A DNA stretch of 64,000 nucleotides from Apophysomyces variabilis (Eukaryota > Mucoromycota > Mucoromycetes > Mucorales > Mucoraceae): assembly GCA_002749535.1 (NCBI GenBank), contig MZZL01000039.1:124001-188000 (forward strand), written 5' to 3'. Each line of letters starts with the position of its first letter. The stretch's first letter is position 1. The notes beneath the pieces were generated by a model. It had not been told where the DNA came from. It ran no database searches and saw only the letters and a list, made by a program, of their open reading frames with translations. Of the stretch, positions 1 to 10,431 are shown piece by piece. Both the position numbers and the translations under genes were made by a program.

Positions 1-132
1 GACAGAAAGGCTCCCAGTGTCGAATTTCTACTGGCAACCACCCTACGAAGTAAGTTACATATTATGCTAAAGTGTCATTTATTGAATCTATTTATTCAGA
101 GCAAAGTGGATAAAAGCCACTCCTACTAGATC

Positions 133-541
133 CTAGAAAAATTCACTCATTCCATTTGGAAACGCCATGTTCTCAACACAATGCGAGGAAAAAGGACGGG
201 AAGGGTGTCGACAATGTACCGCAAGCTAAAGGAGAAAGAAAAGCGAGTTCTCTGTGAAATAATAGAGATCGATGAGTACAAAACATCCAAAATATGCTCC
301 AACTGTGGTCAAAGAAAGTTTAACGAATGTCAAAGGATCCCTGCCTCAATCGTTACACGCAGTACTCAAATGCAAAACCTACAGTACTGTGTGGAACCGC
401 GATTTTAACAGTAGTAGAAACATTAGGCGGCTAGCGATATACCAAGCACATCATGAAGATACCAGGCCGCCAGAATACACCAGAAAGAAAAACAAATTGC
501 GGGAATGCAGGTCGGTCGAGGTGAGATATCAATTTGAATAA
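133..541 (+). pseudogene. Decayed Fanzor/TnpB-like transposon nuclease, C-terminal fragment
   Basis: Two overlapping reading frames together carry the C-terminal zinc ribbon and last RuvC motif of a TnpB/Fanzor-type RNA-guided nuclease. Frame 1 (about 133-408) reads IWKRHVLNTMR, then EIDEYKTSKICSNCG, the usual lead-in plus first CxxC. The signal then passes to frame 2 (272-541), which reads SLHAVLKCKTYSTVWNRDFN and then SSRNIRRLA, the WNRDxNAxRNI block holding the last catalytic Asp. The frame switch near 330-350 and the second knuckle (CKTY where CKTC is expected) mark it as broken. The rest of the RuvC fold is absent or precedes the window edge, and a stop at about 130 closes frame 1 upstream. 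Family assignment is from motif knowledge; Fanzors are known in eukaryotes including early-diverging fungi. No guide RNA end could be delimited. Confidence 0.72.
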
Positions 542-2187
542 CACAAAGCCCAGTTGCTTCTTCAGCTACCGAAGCGTGGCGAGGCCGAACACTCGTTAAG
601 CAACAAAGCGTCACTCCTGTGTTCGAGCAAATATATCAATGGCAATCAATAGTTACTTGATCAGGACAAGTGCCGGATATACGAATATTATATTCACAGC
701 TAGCTGGAATTGGTTGATAAATTTCTTCTACTAAATCTGGGACGAATACACGCTTAGATGACGCTTGCCAACTCTGAGTGCAACGTAGCATGCTCTCCCT
801 TAATGTAATCCGACGGGTTTCCATGACCTAAAGATTTGTCTTTGCGATGTAATATAAGTTTTCATGAGTAATTTCCTGGTTTATTTTTCGCTCGAGGTTG
901 CTTCTGGAACAAGTTGGCAAATTGCTGTCGATTTGCATAACCCTTAGATGCTAACGGACGAGAACGGATTTGCATGCTATCAGTAGTAAACACACTTTGC
1001 TTATTTCACACATATAAGACACTGAAAATACACCACTGTTGAACTTACCGAGGGTTGACATTAGCGGAAAGCTACACTACAGGATAGAAAAGCTGCACAC
1101 GTCGCAGGAAAGTCGCATGTCATATAAAAAACCAAAGTTTGTTAGATTTATACGGCTGTAAATTACATGAGATATGCGACGTCTGTACGACTTGGTACGC
1201 GATTTATACGATTGTATGCGACCCATGAGACTTTTTGTCACACAATGCTACTGTAGACCATAATCCAAACTACCCCCTTGTCCGATGTAGCCGTATATAC
1301 GCATACTTTCTACGCAAAGCTGGCAGCAAAATAGAAATACTCCAGTGCCAGTTGTTGCACAGAAAAATCTAGAGATGTAGTAACTGAGATATGGACAAGG
1401 TAGGAGAAACACATCGGATGCTAAAGAGTATCGAAAAACTCTTGAGCAACTGTTTCATCGCGGAATACGGAAGCTGTTACAACGACTGACGGACCCAACC
1501 TCGTTGAATTCCAGAGAAAGATGTACTCTGTTACATATGATAGTACCATAAGGAATTGCATCTTTATCTAAAAACAAGCTTTGCGGGAGGCATAGGATCA
1601 TCCCATCACACAGCCAGCTGGTTTGGTGTTGCTGTCAGAGCTATAGAAAGCATTCGATCAGCTCATATACAATTCGGTAACAGTATGTATCACAATAAAA
1701 TGATAAAGTGCGGCGGAAACCAAGTGATCGTGAGCAACAAATAACTAATGCACATGATAGTGATCCCATCGCTTCATCAATCTTCTTCACTTTGCGTAAA
1801 ATTAAATTAATACATGGGGTTGCCGCGTCTTTCTTTTATTAACCAATTTTTGTATTTGAACCCGTCTAATATGCGTACCATTTAATGTCCTTGCCAAGAG
1901 AATTCTATAATTTGAAAATTTCAGTCAGGATAATCCTGGATCCATAAGGACTAAAGTGAGGCTTCCACCAATCGTTATAAAGGAAATCCAAGAATTAATT
2001 CAACAATATATTTTATAGTAATGACACGCTTTTTCCAGTAATTAACAGCTTTCAACCATACCGAGACCAGAAGGAAACGCGGGGCTTTTGACCTCTTAAT
2101 CTATAGTAAGGAGTTCAAGAAAGCTGTACGCCTTGATTCAGCTGTTAAAAGGTCATTAACTTTATAGAGTAGGATTGCTGTTTTGTT
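542..2187. other. Gene-free stretch between the Fanzor relic and the flippase 3' end
   Basis: No coding signal is convincing on either strand; open frames are short and their peptides match nothing I recognise. The only structure I can support is one copy of a dispersed repeat at 1075-1250, listed separately. The stretch is probably degenerate mobile-element DNA. Confidence 0.5.
1075..1250 (+). repeat. Dispersed foldback-like repeat, copy A
   Basis: This segment aligns along about 170 bp with the reverse complement of 62730-62900. Shared blocks in order are ATAGAAAA, CACACGTC, CAGGAAA, CGCATGT, TAAATTACATGAG, ATGCGAC, TCTGTACGA, TTATGCGACC (TGTATGCGACC here) and TATGAG (CATGAG here). By eye roughly two thirds of positions agree. 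Inside the copy, GTCGCATGTCATAT and ATGAGATATGCGAC form an imperfect inverted repeat, as in a foldback or MITE-type element. No coding content. Ends were placed where similarity fades. Confidence 0.6.
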
Positions 2188-5100
2188 TTAGAACGAACGG
2201 CTTTCCCGCTTTGCGACGGTGTGATCATAGAGTTCACTCTTCCTTATTTCTTGAGCCACATGATGCATCTTCGTTCTATACATACGATTGTAACTAAGAG
2301 GCAAGATGAGAACCTTATTCACTGACAGTCGAGTGTTTATGTTTTTTTTTCTGGGTCTTACTATTTCCATAGATAGTCGCGCATATTGCAGAGTAACGGC
2401 ACTAGAATAAGAAACAACCAGTAATTGATATTGCCCAGCAGCTGTGGAACAATTCCGTTATATTCCTCGAACATATTCCATGGCAGGTATGGGCCCAAGT
2501 AGGCCACCAATGGTAAATAAATAAACCAAATAATGATCGAGCCAGGAATGGCAACCCAAGTGTACTTAGTCCACACGCTGGAAATGAAAACGAAGCGAGA
2601 ACAAAGGAAAGCGCATTGGCTTTTCACACCTTTAAAACTAGACTTTTCACTTACATGCATACTATTGCTGCTTTCCAAAGTACAGTAGCTAGCGTGGCGC
2701 TGAATAGAACAGTTCCTACCCACCAATGACCAGCCGTCCAGCCGTTTTGAAATAATTGATCATCATGAAAAGCACCAAGACCTACAAAAAACAATATCTG
2801 TTCGCCATACGGAAAAGCATTTATCTCTGTGCTGATATCTTTATCTTTTTCCTTCTTTTACCGTGGAATGGTATATGGCATTCAGAATCCAACCCCAGAA
2901 CCTTTTCTGGTTAAAGAATTCGTTATTCTGGCCCAAGGTATACAGCTGAGGATACTTGTACAACAGCTTTGCGCAAGAAAACTGATCCAAGACACCCATG
3001 GCCATGGGTGGTAAAATAGTAAACACGACGTTGAAGAACATAATAGTCCAAGATTCGTAGAGCGTCTGACCGGAAAATCCATTGAAAACAGCAAACTAAT
3101 ATGCGGGATATTAGCTCGTTGCTACCTTTTCGCATGCAACAGGAGGGCTTACCCAAAATTGCGTAAAATAAAGCGCAACGTTCTTATAGAAGTAATAGAA
3201 CGTCATCTTACTTAACCGATAGTATGCCCATGACCCATGTACCAGTAGCAATTTTTGTAAGAATCGAAATTGACATATGGAAAAGTCGGCATTTTGAGAC
3301 GCCTGTAGACCCTCTGCTCCGCTGATACCTACGCCGACGTGGGCAGCCTGAATCATCGAGACATCGTTTGCTCCATCGCCGATCGCCAGTAAAAGTGAAT
3401 TGGAATATCTCTTGACAAGTTTCACAACAAGAGCCTTTTGGATAGGCGATACTCGGCAACAGATGACGGTTTTACATTGAACAGCCAAATCATAGAATAG
3501 CTTCTCCATTTCACTTTTGAGTGCAGCTGTTAATGTTTTTCCATCAATGACTAATGCAAATAGCTACATACCCAATTCTTTGGTTAAAAGGGCAATTAGC
3601 ATTTTCTTGTCAGAATTGCTTACTACAGACTGATTTCCTTTTATCCGACTGTTCACTTCCTCCAGGTTTTTTCTTATGACATCTTCTAGTGATTCTTGTT
3701 CACGAGGTTGACAAAGGATGACACGCATATCGTCTGACAGCAATTTGCAGCTGTATCCAATATTGAGGGCCGTCTCTTGCCGGTCGCCGGTTAGTACCCA
3801 TACCTTGATATTAGCTTTTTGAAGTGTGGCGATCGTCTCCGGTACGCCTTCCTGCAATTTATCCTCAATGGCTGTGGATCCGAGAAGATACATGTCTTTT
3901 TCAATGAGTTCTGCCACTTTCTCTAATTCTTCCATGCGGTTGATCAAAGTCTTGGCGGCCTGATCATATAACTTCGCCCATGCATCATACTCCTCCTGAG
4001 GAATCTCACGCATAGCAAAACACAACGTCCGTAGTCCTTGCGATGCATATTCCTAACCATACCCCAAGCATGCCTGAGTATTGGCACACAGTTTTTCATC
4101 AAGCAAGGAGATACCTCCAGATGTAGCAAGGTTGCTTCCACATAATCCGTTTCTGCTGTCAATCGCTCGAAAATCACTGTGTCCGCTCCTTTGCAGTAAA
4201 GTTTGATCTTTCCATCCCGTTCCTTAAGAATAACGGACATGCGTCTCCGCGACGAAGTAAATTCGCAGACGTTCAGAAACTCGTACAGTTTCTCAGTCCC
4301 TTCGATTATACAGCGAATGGTACGTGGGCCCCTAGCAACAAACTTGTAGTTGAAAAAAGTGCTTACGCCGCTAACCAAAGCAATTTCGTCCGGTGACGAT
4401 GCTTGATATCTGACCTCGCCTCTGGCATCATTTTCCGGAATGACGGTATGGCAGGTCATTAGAGCCGTAAGAAATTCTTTTTTCAAAGATAATTTCTGTG
4501 GAGTATGGTACAGATTGTTTAACATGTGTTGGAACATATACTGTTCTTGACTAGCATTTTCATTTCTCGGGACATGGTGAGGTTCGACATCAGAAGTATA
4601 GGATATACCGCCTACAGAGCACCGACGAAGCTTCATCTCGTTTCGTGTCAGCGTTCCGGTTTTGTCAGAAAAGACGTATTCCACTTGGCCTAATTCTTCA
4701 ATTAAACTGCTGCTTTTTGCCATTGCAGGTGTGTCATTGTCAGCGTAATACATATCGATGTCGTTATTGATCAAAATGCATTGAACATATTTCACAATTT
4801 CCAAAGTCATCATCAAACTGTGAAAATAGCTATATCAGATAAACCCGCTTTCCTATATGGTTTCATGTCTTGTCTTGCCTGATAGGTATAAAAGCATTGA
4901 AAAGGATAATGAAAGTAAGAATGTCATAACCAACTCCGCTTGTCATTTCGGTAGATGTTATGTTCAAGTAGCCCATTGTCTTACGTTGCTTAACCTAATA
5001 GAATTGCTATAGCACCTGTCTGTTTGTAAAACAAAATGATACTTACCGAGACAACCAAATGACCGACTGCGCAAGCTATACTCATGAGGAGTAGCATCAT

Positions 5101-6262
5101 AAAAAGATAGAATATATTGCGGTTGGTGATTTTTGTCACGTTGGATGTTTTAGATGATTTTTTACTATGGATTGAACAGTTATGAGCTATGGCTTTTCTT
5201 TGCTTTCCTCCTTTTGTGGTATGAATCTGATAATCCTAGTTTTACCTCGAATTTAGCATCAGTTTTGTTTCGTGTCCTGTATAGATAACCGCGCCATAGA
5301 TCCAATCCGTATTACGGAGTTGAGCCCCTCTTAACAGGATCTTGGTGGAATCAAGTGGACATTCCTTTCCACCTTCTTCTAATGCCAGGGTTCCATTATA
5401 GCCATAAAGTCTACTATTAGGTTGCTCGGATTGAATAACAGCACCCGTTAGAGTAGCCAAATGCGACGGGACTGTACAGGCTGCCGTTTCAGGCAAAGCC
5501 TGTCTCACCTTAAGATTGACTTCTCTTGAATTGAATCTGTGATAAGACAGAGTATACCAGCGCCAATATATTGAAGATAACTTACCCGTCGAGATTACTA
5601 GTTTCCATATAACATATACCATCCGTTTCTGAGCTGCTTAGCAACAACAAATCGGCAGGGAAGAGTTCGGAGTTCTCTATCCTGCATAGATCGCCTACTT
5701 TGACTTGTTTCCAACGCCTTTCGATGAAAGTTGTTCCCTTCAAGATTTTGCATATCCTTTCATTGGTTTGATGATCTGACCGGTGTACAAACTAGCGAAT
5801 CATTTTTTTAGGTGTGTGAACCTCGTGTAGTTTCATGGAACATTAGGTTTACATAATCCTCTACCAGTTCTTTAATAGCGGTGATAACCAGGACAATGAT
5901 TAACGGGACCAGTGTAGCGTATCGTGAAGTAGGTGAGATGTTGGGTATTTGCTAGAGACAAAAAAAAAAGTGTCAATGAATTGCTTCATACGACCATGTA
6001 TTCTGACCTGAATGGCAGAGATAAACAGAAAAAAGAGATTGGCGGTTTTGCTAAATTCGGCAAAGAGGAATTTTGGCAAGAACGTGATGATGTTATACTT
6101 TGCTGTTGATGTCTTGTTATTTATAAAATAAGGATTTAAATCTGGCCGATTGATATGGATGGTCCTTGGTACGTTCAATGGACAAGAAGGGGAACCCCAA
6201 AACCATCGTCCACGATGCTTTGATGATATAGGATGTAGTAATCTTGACAATCTTCTCATCAT
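2188..6262 (-). CDS. P4-type ATPase (phospholipid flippase), DRS2-like
   Basis: Aminophospholipid-translocating P-type ATPase that keeps membrane lipid asymmetry in Golgi, endosome or plasma membrane, normally with a CDC50-family partner. The gene is split by many short introns. In order the sequence shows the N-terminal PRTIHIN and [14 protein letters not shown] blocks, [13 protein letters not shown] (TM2), the A-domain lead-in [18 protein letters not shown], the P4 signature PISL in TM4, the phosphorylation site [22 protein letters not shown] for nucleotide binding, [19 protein letters not shown], and [13 protein letters not shown]. The first in-frame start that gives the family N-terminus is the double Met at 6262; the N-terminal tail is short. 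The apparent stop after DYLWK at about 2361 is inside a final intron (donor GTAAGA, acceptor CTTAG); splicing continues to a stop at 2188. The TM4 intron 4818-4878 has a GC donor. Closest to DRS2/Apt1 rather than NEO1, by inference. Confidence 0.9.
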
Positions 6263-8304
6263 AGCAACGGAAGGAAGAATGGATTCAGTATAGTAAATAT
6301 GATAAAATTGAAAAGCAAAAAGAAGAGTATACTGGGACAAAGTGAGCTAGTGAAATAGTCATCTATGCTGATAGTTTTAATACATTGATTTAGTTGTTTA
6401 ATTGAACGTATACGTATGTTTACAAACAAGAAAATAAAGAGAAGGGAAAAAAGGGAAAAAAGGTAGGCAATAAAGGAGAAAGCCGAGCATTATTTCCGAT
6501 CATATCAAAAAATCCATCTTTAGGCCTATTACCCCTTTTATTTCACAAATACTAAAGGCGGGAGAAAAGCATATTGCACCATTCCACTTGATCATCGCAA
6601 GTTATGAACAGCGAATGGCTCACAGGGAAGAAATAGAACTCCACACTTGTCCACCCATAGTACCTCTCGTTTGCTTATTAAGAAGAACGGTTTCAAATCA
6701 ATCGATAACAGGCATTTCCTCTCAAAACACTTTTACGCTTGCAAATACTTTCTTTTGTTTTTTCTTCTTTCCTGCTTGTCTTGACACGACCCACAAAGGA
6801 TTACAGTTTCGATAGATGATGACACAGGCATAAGGAGCATGAGAAGACATCATCCATCTTTGCTTTCCTTTTCTAACTTTGGAAAATCCCACGCTGATTT
6901 CTTACCTTAAGGTCATGATGCATTGGGCCCATTTTCAATGAGGAACTTATGAAAAGAGTGCATGTCTGTGAAAAGCTTTGTTAATGGTACATGGCCACGA
7001 TATCACTTGTTTGGATAGAATAGCACACAGGAATTTAGTATACCATAAAGTGAATGGACAGGAACCAGGCAAAACATGTATGGTTTTGATAACTCGGTTG
7101 TAGGTTGTTTTATTCCCATGCACTCCTTTTCACTCCTTATTCGGCGTTTTGTTAGCGATAGGGTGACGAAAAACTAAGAGAGCTATGTTAATCTCCATTA
7201 TGAAATGGTTTCTTTTCGGTTATTTCCACTTATTTTAGTTTATATAAAGTATGGCATGAGACTATTTATTTTTAACCACTTAAGTGTTGCATTGCTCATG
7301 TATTCAAATGGAGATATCCTTTAGGCGTTGCTTTTTTGGCATCAAACGTTTCAGGGTCAATCATTCCGTACACAGTAAGGCTTATGTAAGCGAGGTAGCC
7401 AATAGTAGGTAATCTACACCGATCATCACGTTTGATGGAGCTGAAATTGGCCAAGCCAAGTGATCGTAAATACTACTCATCTATTAGGTTAACAAGGTCA
7501 ACTTTCTTTGTTGTACCTGTCTATGTCCCTAATTTGACAATCGTGTTATTTTAACTAGCCTGCAGACCCTGGTGTTTTGCTGAGATAACGAAAAGCCTCG
7601 TTTAAGGTAACCTATAATCCTGGTCACATTTTTTACCTGTTCTGGGCGGCTATTGCTTCCGCAAACGTGGCGCAAAACGTAATGTGTCGCAAACAAAAAA
7701 TTGCTTATTTTACGCCTCGAAATGGAAGTCAGGGCTATAATGTGTTTGTTTCATTGACGTATTACCTTGCAACGGGTTGTGCAAATGGACGACCAAAATG
7801 AACATTAGCTTCATCTTGTACACCATGATATAATTAGCCAAAAAGAACGAGGAAACCAAGTGTAAACAACCAAGGTATCTAGAGAAAGAGACACAAGGAG
7901 TTTTGTTACATAATCACGCCATTCATAGGCAGCAGTTTTGTATGTTGTTCTTTTCTCATACAGCATAAAGAAAAAAAAGAAGGGGAGACAGTAAGGGGAA
8001 GACAGACGGACAGATAGAAAGGAAGAGCAGAGAGAAGGAGGCGAAGCCAATCTGAGATTGACGCGATTGAAGACTGCCCTTTGTTTTGTGTCTCTTTGCG
8101 GTCTGAGCAGATCAGGGTCTCAGGGTGAAACGAGCGTGCGAGTTATATGTACTACGCTGAATGGATACACAACTCTCTCCACCTGACAAATCAGTGGTCT
8201 TACTCCAACCTGGGATAAATAGGTCCCCACTTTTTGTCCTTGCGTGTGTCTCTCTCTCTCTCTCTCTCTTTTCTCACCATCATCTCTTTCCTTTCCTTAT
8301 TCTC
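6263..8304. other. Shared upstream region of the flippase and the sugar kinase
   Basis: Two kilobases between two divergently transcribed genes. I see no credible gene. Near the kinase end lie a TATA-like GATAAATAG at about 8214 and a CT dinucleotide run at about 8249-8271, typical of fungal core promoters. A purine-rich strip runs through about 7970-8040. Confidence 0.5.
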
Positions 8305-10085
8305 ATGGACCCTTTGGATACAATCAGACCTTTGTTCAACCTCACTCCTGAGAAGTTTAAAGTTATTGTTCGTGGTTTCGAAACGGAATACAATCATGGC
8401 CTAAATACAGCATCAGCAGCGGGACTTGCCACGATGATTCCATCTTTTGTAACACGTCTACCAACAGGTCAGGAAAAAGGCACTTTTCTGGCTCTAGACT
8501 TGGGCGGCAGTACTCTCCGAGTTTCAGCTGTAGAATTACTTGGTAACGGTCTCGTTGATGTACGCGAGGTCCGTCGTCAGATTGCCATGTCGGATCCTTT
8601 ACGAACAGGTTCATGCGAGGCCTTCTTCGACTGGATAACCGATGCCGTAGCTGAATTGGTGCAGCAGATCCCAGCACAGCCACTCTCTATGGGCGTCTGT
8701 TGGAGTTTCCCAATCGAGTAAGTTGCCATTTGATCTTTTTCGGTTTTCTTCAACCCTCCCCTCTCCATTTCCTTCTTTTTTGTTTTTATCGTTTCTCTGT
8801 GCATTGCATTGCACCACATAAAGGGTGATCCTTTTTTTCTTTCCCCTTTTTGCCTTTGTTGACAGTTTCTCCTTAACTGAACGGAATATACAGTCAAACA
8901 GATATTGATAAAGGCAAAATCCTTCGCATGGGCAAAGGGTTTGATTTAAAAGGCATCGAAGGACAAGATCTCCAAACCTTATTTTCCCAAGCATTTATAC
9001 GAAAAGTAATGTAACAAACAAAGAAAACCCACCAAAAAAGAAACAATCCATTGTTTTCATTGGCAACACAGCCCAAACAGCAGTGTCAATCCTGACTAAA
9101 GATCCCTTGCATTCTTTTTTCCCTTTCTCCCTTTCCCCTTTTCCTCCCTTTAGGCTTTGAATGTCAACGTCACTGCTCTGCTCAATGACACAGTGGGCAC
9201 TTTAGTTGCGCATGCCTACACCAATCCGAAGGCAAGAATTGGGTTTATCTATGGCACAGGAGTCAATGCCGCCTACCCTGAACAAGTAGCCAAAATCGTG
9301 AAACTACAAGACAACAAATCTTTCCAACCTGACGCACGTATGCTAGTCAACACAGAGATCGACATTTTCGGAAACGAAGAATATTTACCTATCAACCGTT
9401 TTGATAAAGCTTTGGATGCGAGCCATAATCAACCAGAATTTCAATTGTACGAGAAAATGATGTCCGGAGCCTATCTTGGTGAACTATTTCGACTTGTCGC
9501 TATGGAGCTGGTCTCCCAGGGCAAACTGTTCCAAGGCAACCTTCCCACAAATCTTCAATCCGCTTGGACCTTTGAAACTTCTGCCATGAGCAATATTGAA
9601 AGGTGAGGAACTAAATAAACAAAAGAGAGCGTTTCTACTTTGTTCCTCTTCTGCAGTTTCAGTCACTTACACGAATACACACATTTTTTTCCCTTAGGTC
9701 TGTCGACAGACCTTTAGATGAACGATTGTTACAACTACAAGAAATATTTGAGTTTGCTGTGGACTATGTGCCTGGCAAAATGGACCTTGAGATTGTCACA
9801 GACATTTGTCAAATGATCTCCTGCCGTGCTGCAGCCCTTGCAGGAGCTGCTTTAGTATCCCTCATTGAACAACAATCAGAAGCACTCCTTGTGGACAACG
9901 CAGAGGATATTGTGATCGGTGTCACAGGATCCACATTTGAGTTATATCCTCGTATGCGAGAGCGTATCCAGGATGCCCTGACAGATTGGTTTGGGCAGGA
10001 AATAGCAAAACGTATTCGTCTTGAAATTGCCACAGATGGCGGTGGCATCGGCGGTGCCTTGATAGCCATGCTTTACGAAAAGTAA
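8305..10085 (+). CDS. Hexokinase-family sugar kinase (glucokinase or N-acetylglucosamine kinase type)
   Basis: Four exons, 8305-8717, 8894-9005, 9154-9602 and 9698-10085, join in frame to 453 residues, the normal size for one hexokinase unit. Visible motifs are phosphate-1 LALDLGGSTLRV, the sugar-binding block GVCWSFPI, LNDTVGTLVAHAY with the catalytic Asp, IYGTGVNAAY, NTE, YEKMMSGAYLGEL, and the adenosine loop DGGGIGGALIA. It would phosphorylate a hexose with ATP in the cytosol. It departs from canonical hexokinase: WSFP replaces FSFP or FSYP, the WTKGF sugar-binding stretch reads RMGKGF (Thr to Gly), and the GSGKGAA adenosine motif reads GGGIGGA. These changes leave the substrate open; the GlcNAc-kinase branch of the fungal family is a real alternative. 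An upstream in-frame ATG at 8161 precedes the TATA-like box, so 8305 was chosen. The gene converges on the UHRF1-like gene. Confidence 0.88.
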
Positions 10086-10431
10086 GACTACAATGACGAA
10101 ATTTCGATATGTGCCTTATTAACTCTTATATCTTAATTAGGAAACCCTTGATCCAAGCTCCTGCAATCGATGATTCGGTCAACCCAACCCTGTGCAACTG
10201 CTTATTGACTTGGCTCCCTACACTGAAGAGATGGATAAAGCGTGGGCAGCATAAAATGCAACAGCCACTGCCGAGAAAGAAGAGATCGCTAGCATCTTCA
10301 TGTTCAACCAAGGAGAAAACAATCTGAACATCCTAAAAAATGTACATGATGCGAAAATAATTTATCAATTACGCTTTTTTCCTTTAGCTGTGTAATATAT
10401 ATATTTTGCGATCGATATATCTAAATGCTAT
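10086..10431. other. Convergent 3' intergenic spacer
   Basis: About 345 bp between the stops of the sugar kinase and the UHRF1-like gene. It is AT-rich around 10395-10425 and must hold both polyadenylation regions. No gene seen. Confidence 0.5.

Noticed and set aside
1..132. Possible terminal exon at the left edge (NFYWQPPYE, then GTAAGT and a downstream AG)
   Set aside because: Too short, with no recognisable family and no upstream sequence to test it.
2361..2726. Apparent premature C-terminus of the flippase after DYLWK
   Set aside because: The stop lies in an intron with good GTAAGA and CTTAG sites; splicing adds the conserved [19 protein letters not shown] tail.
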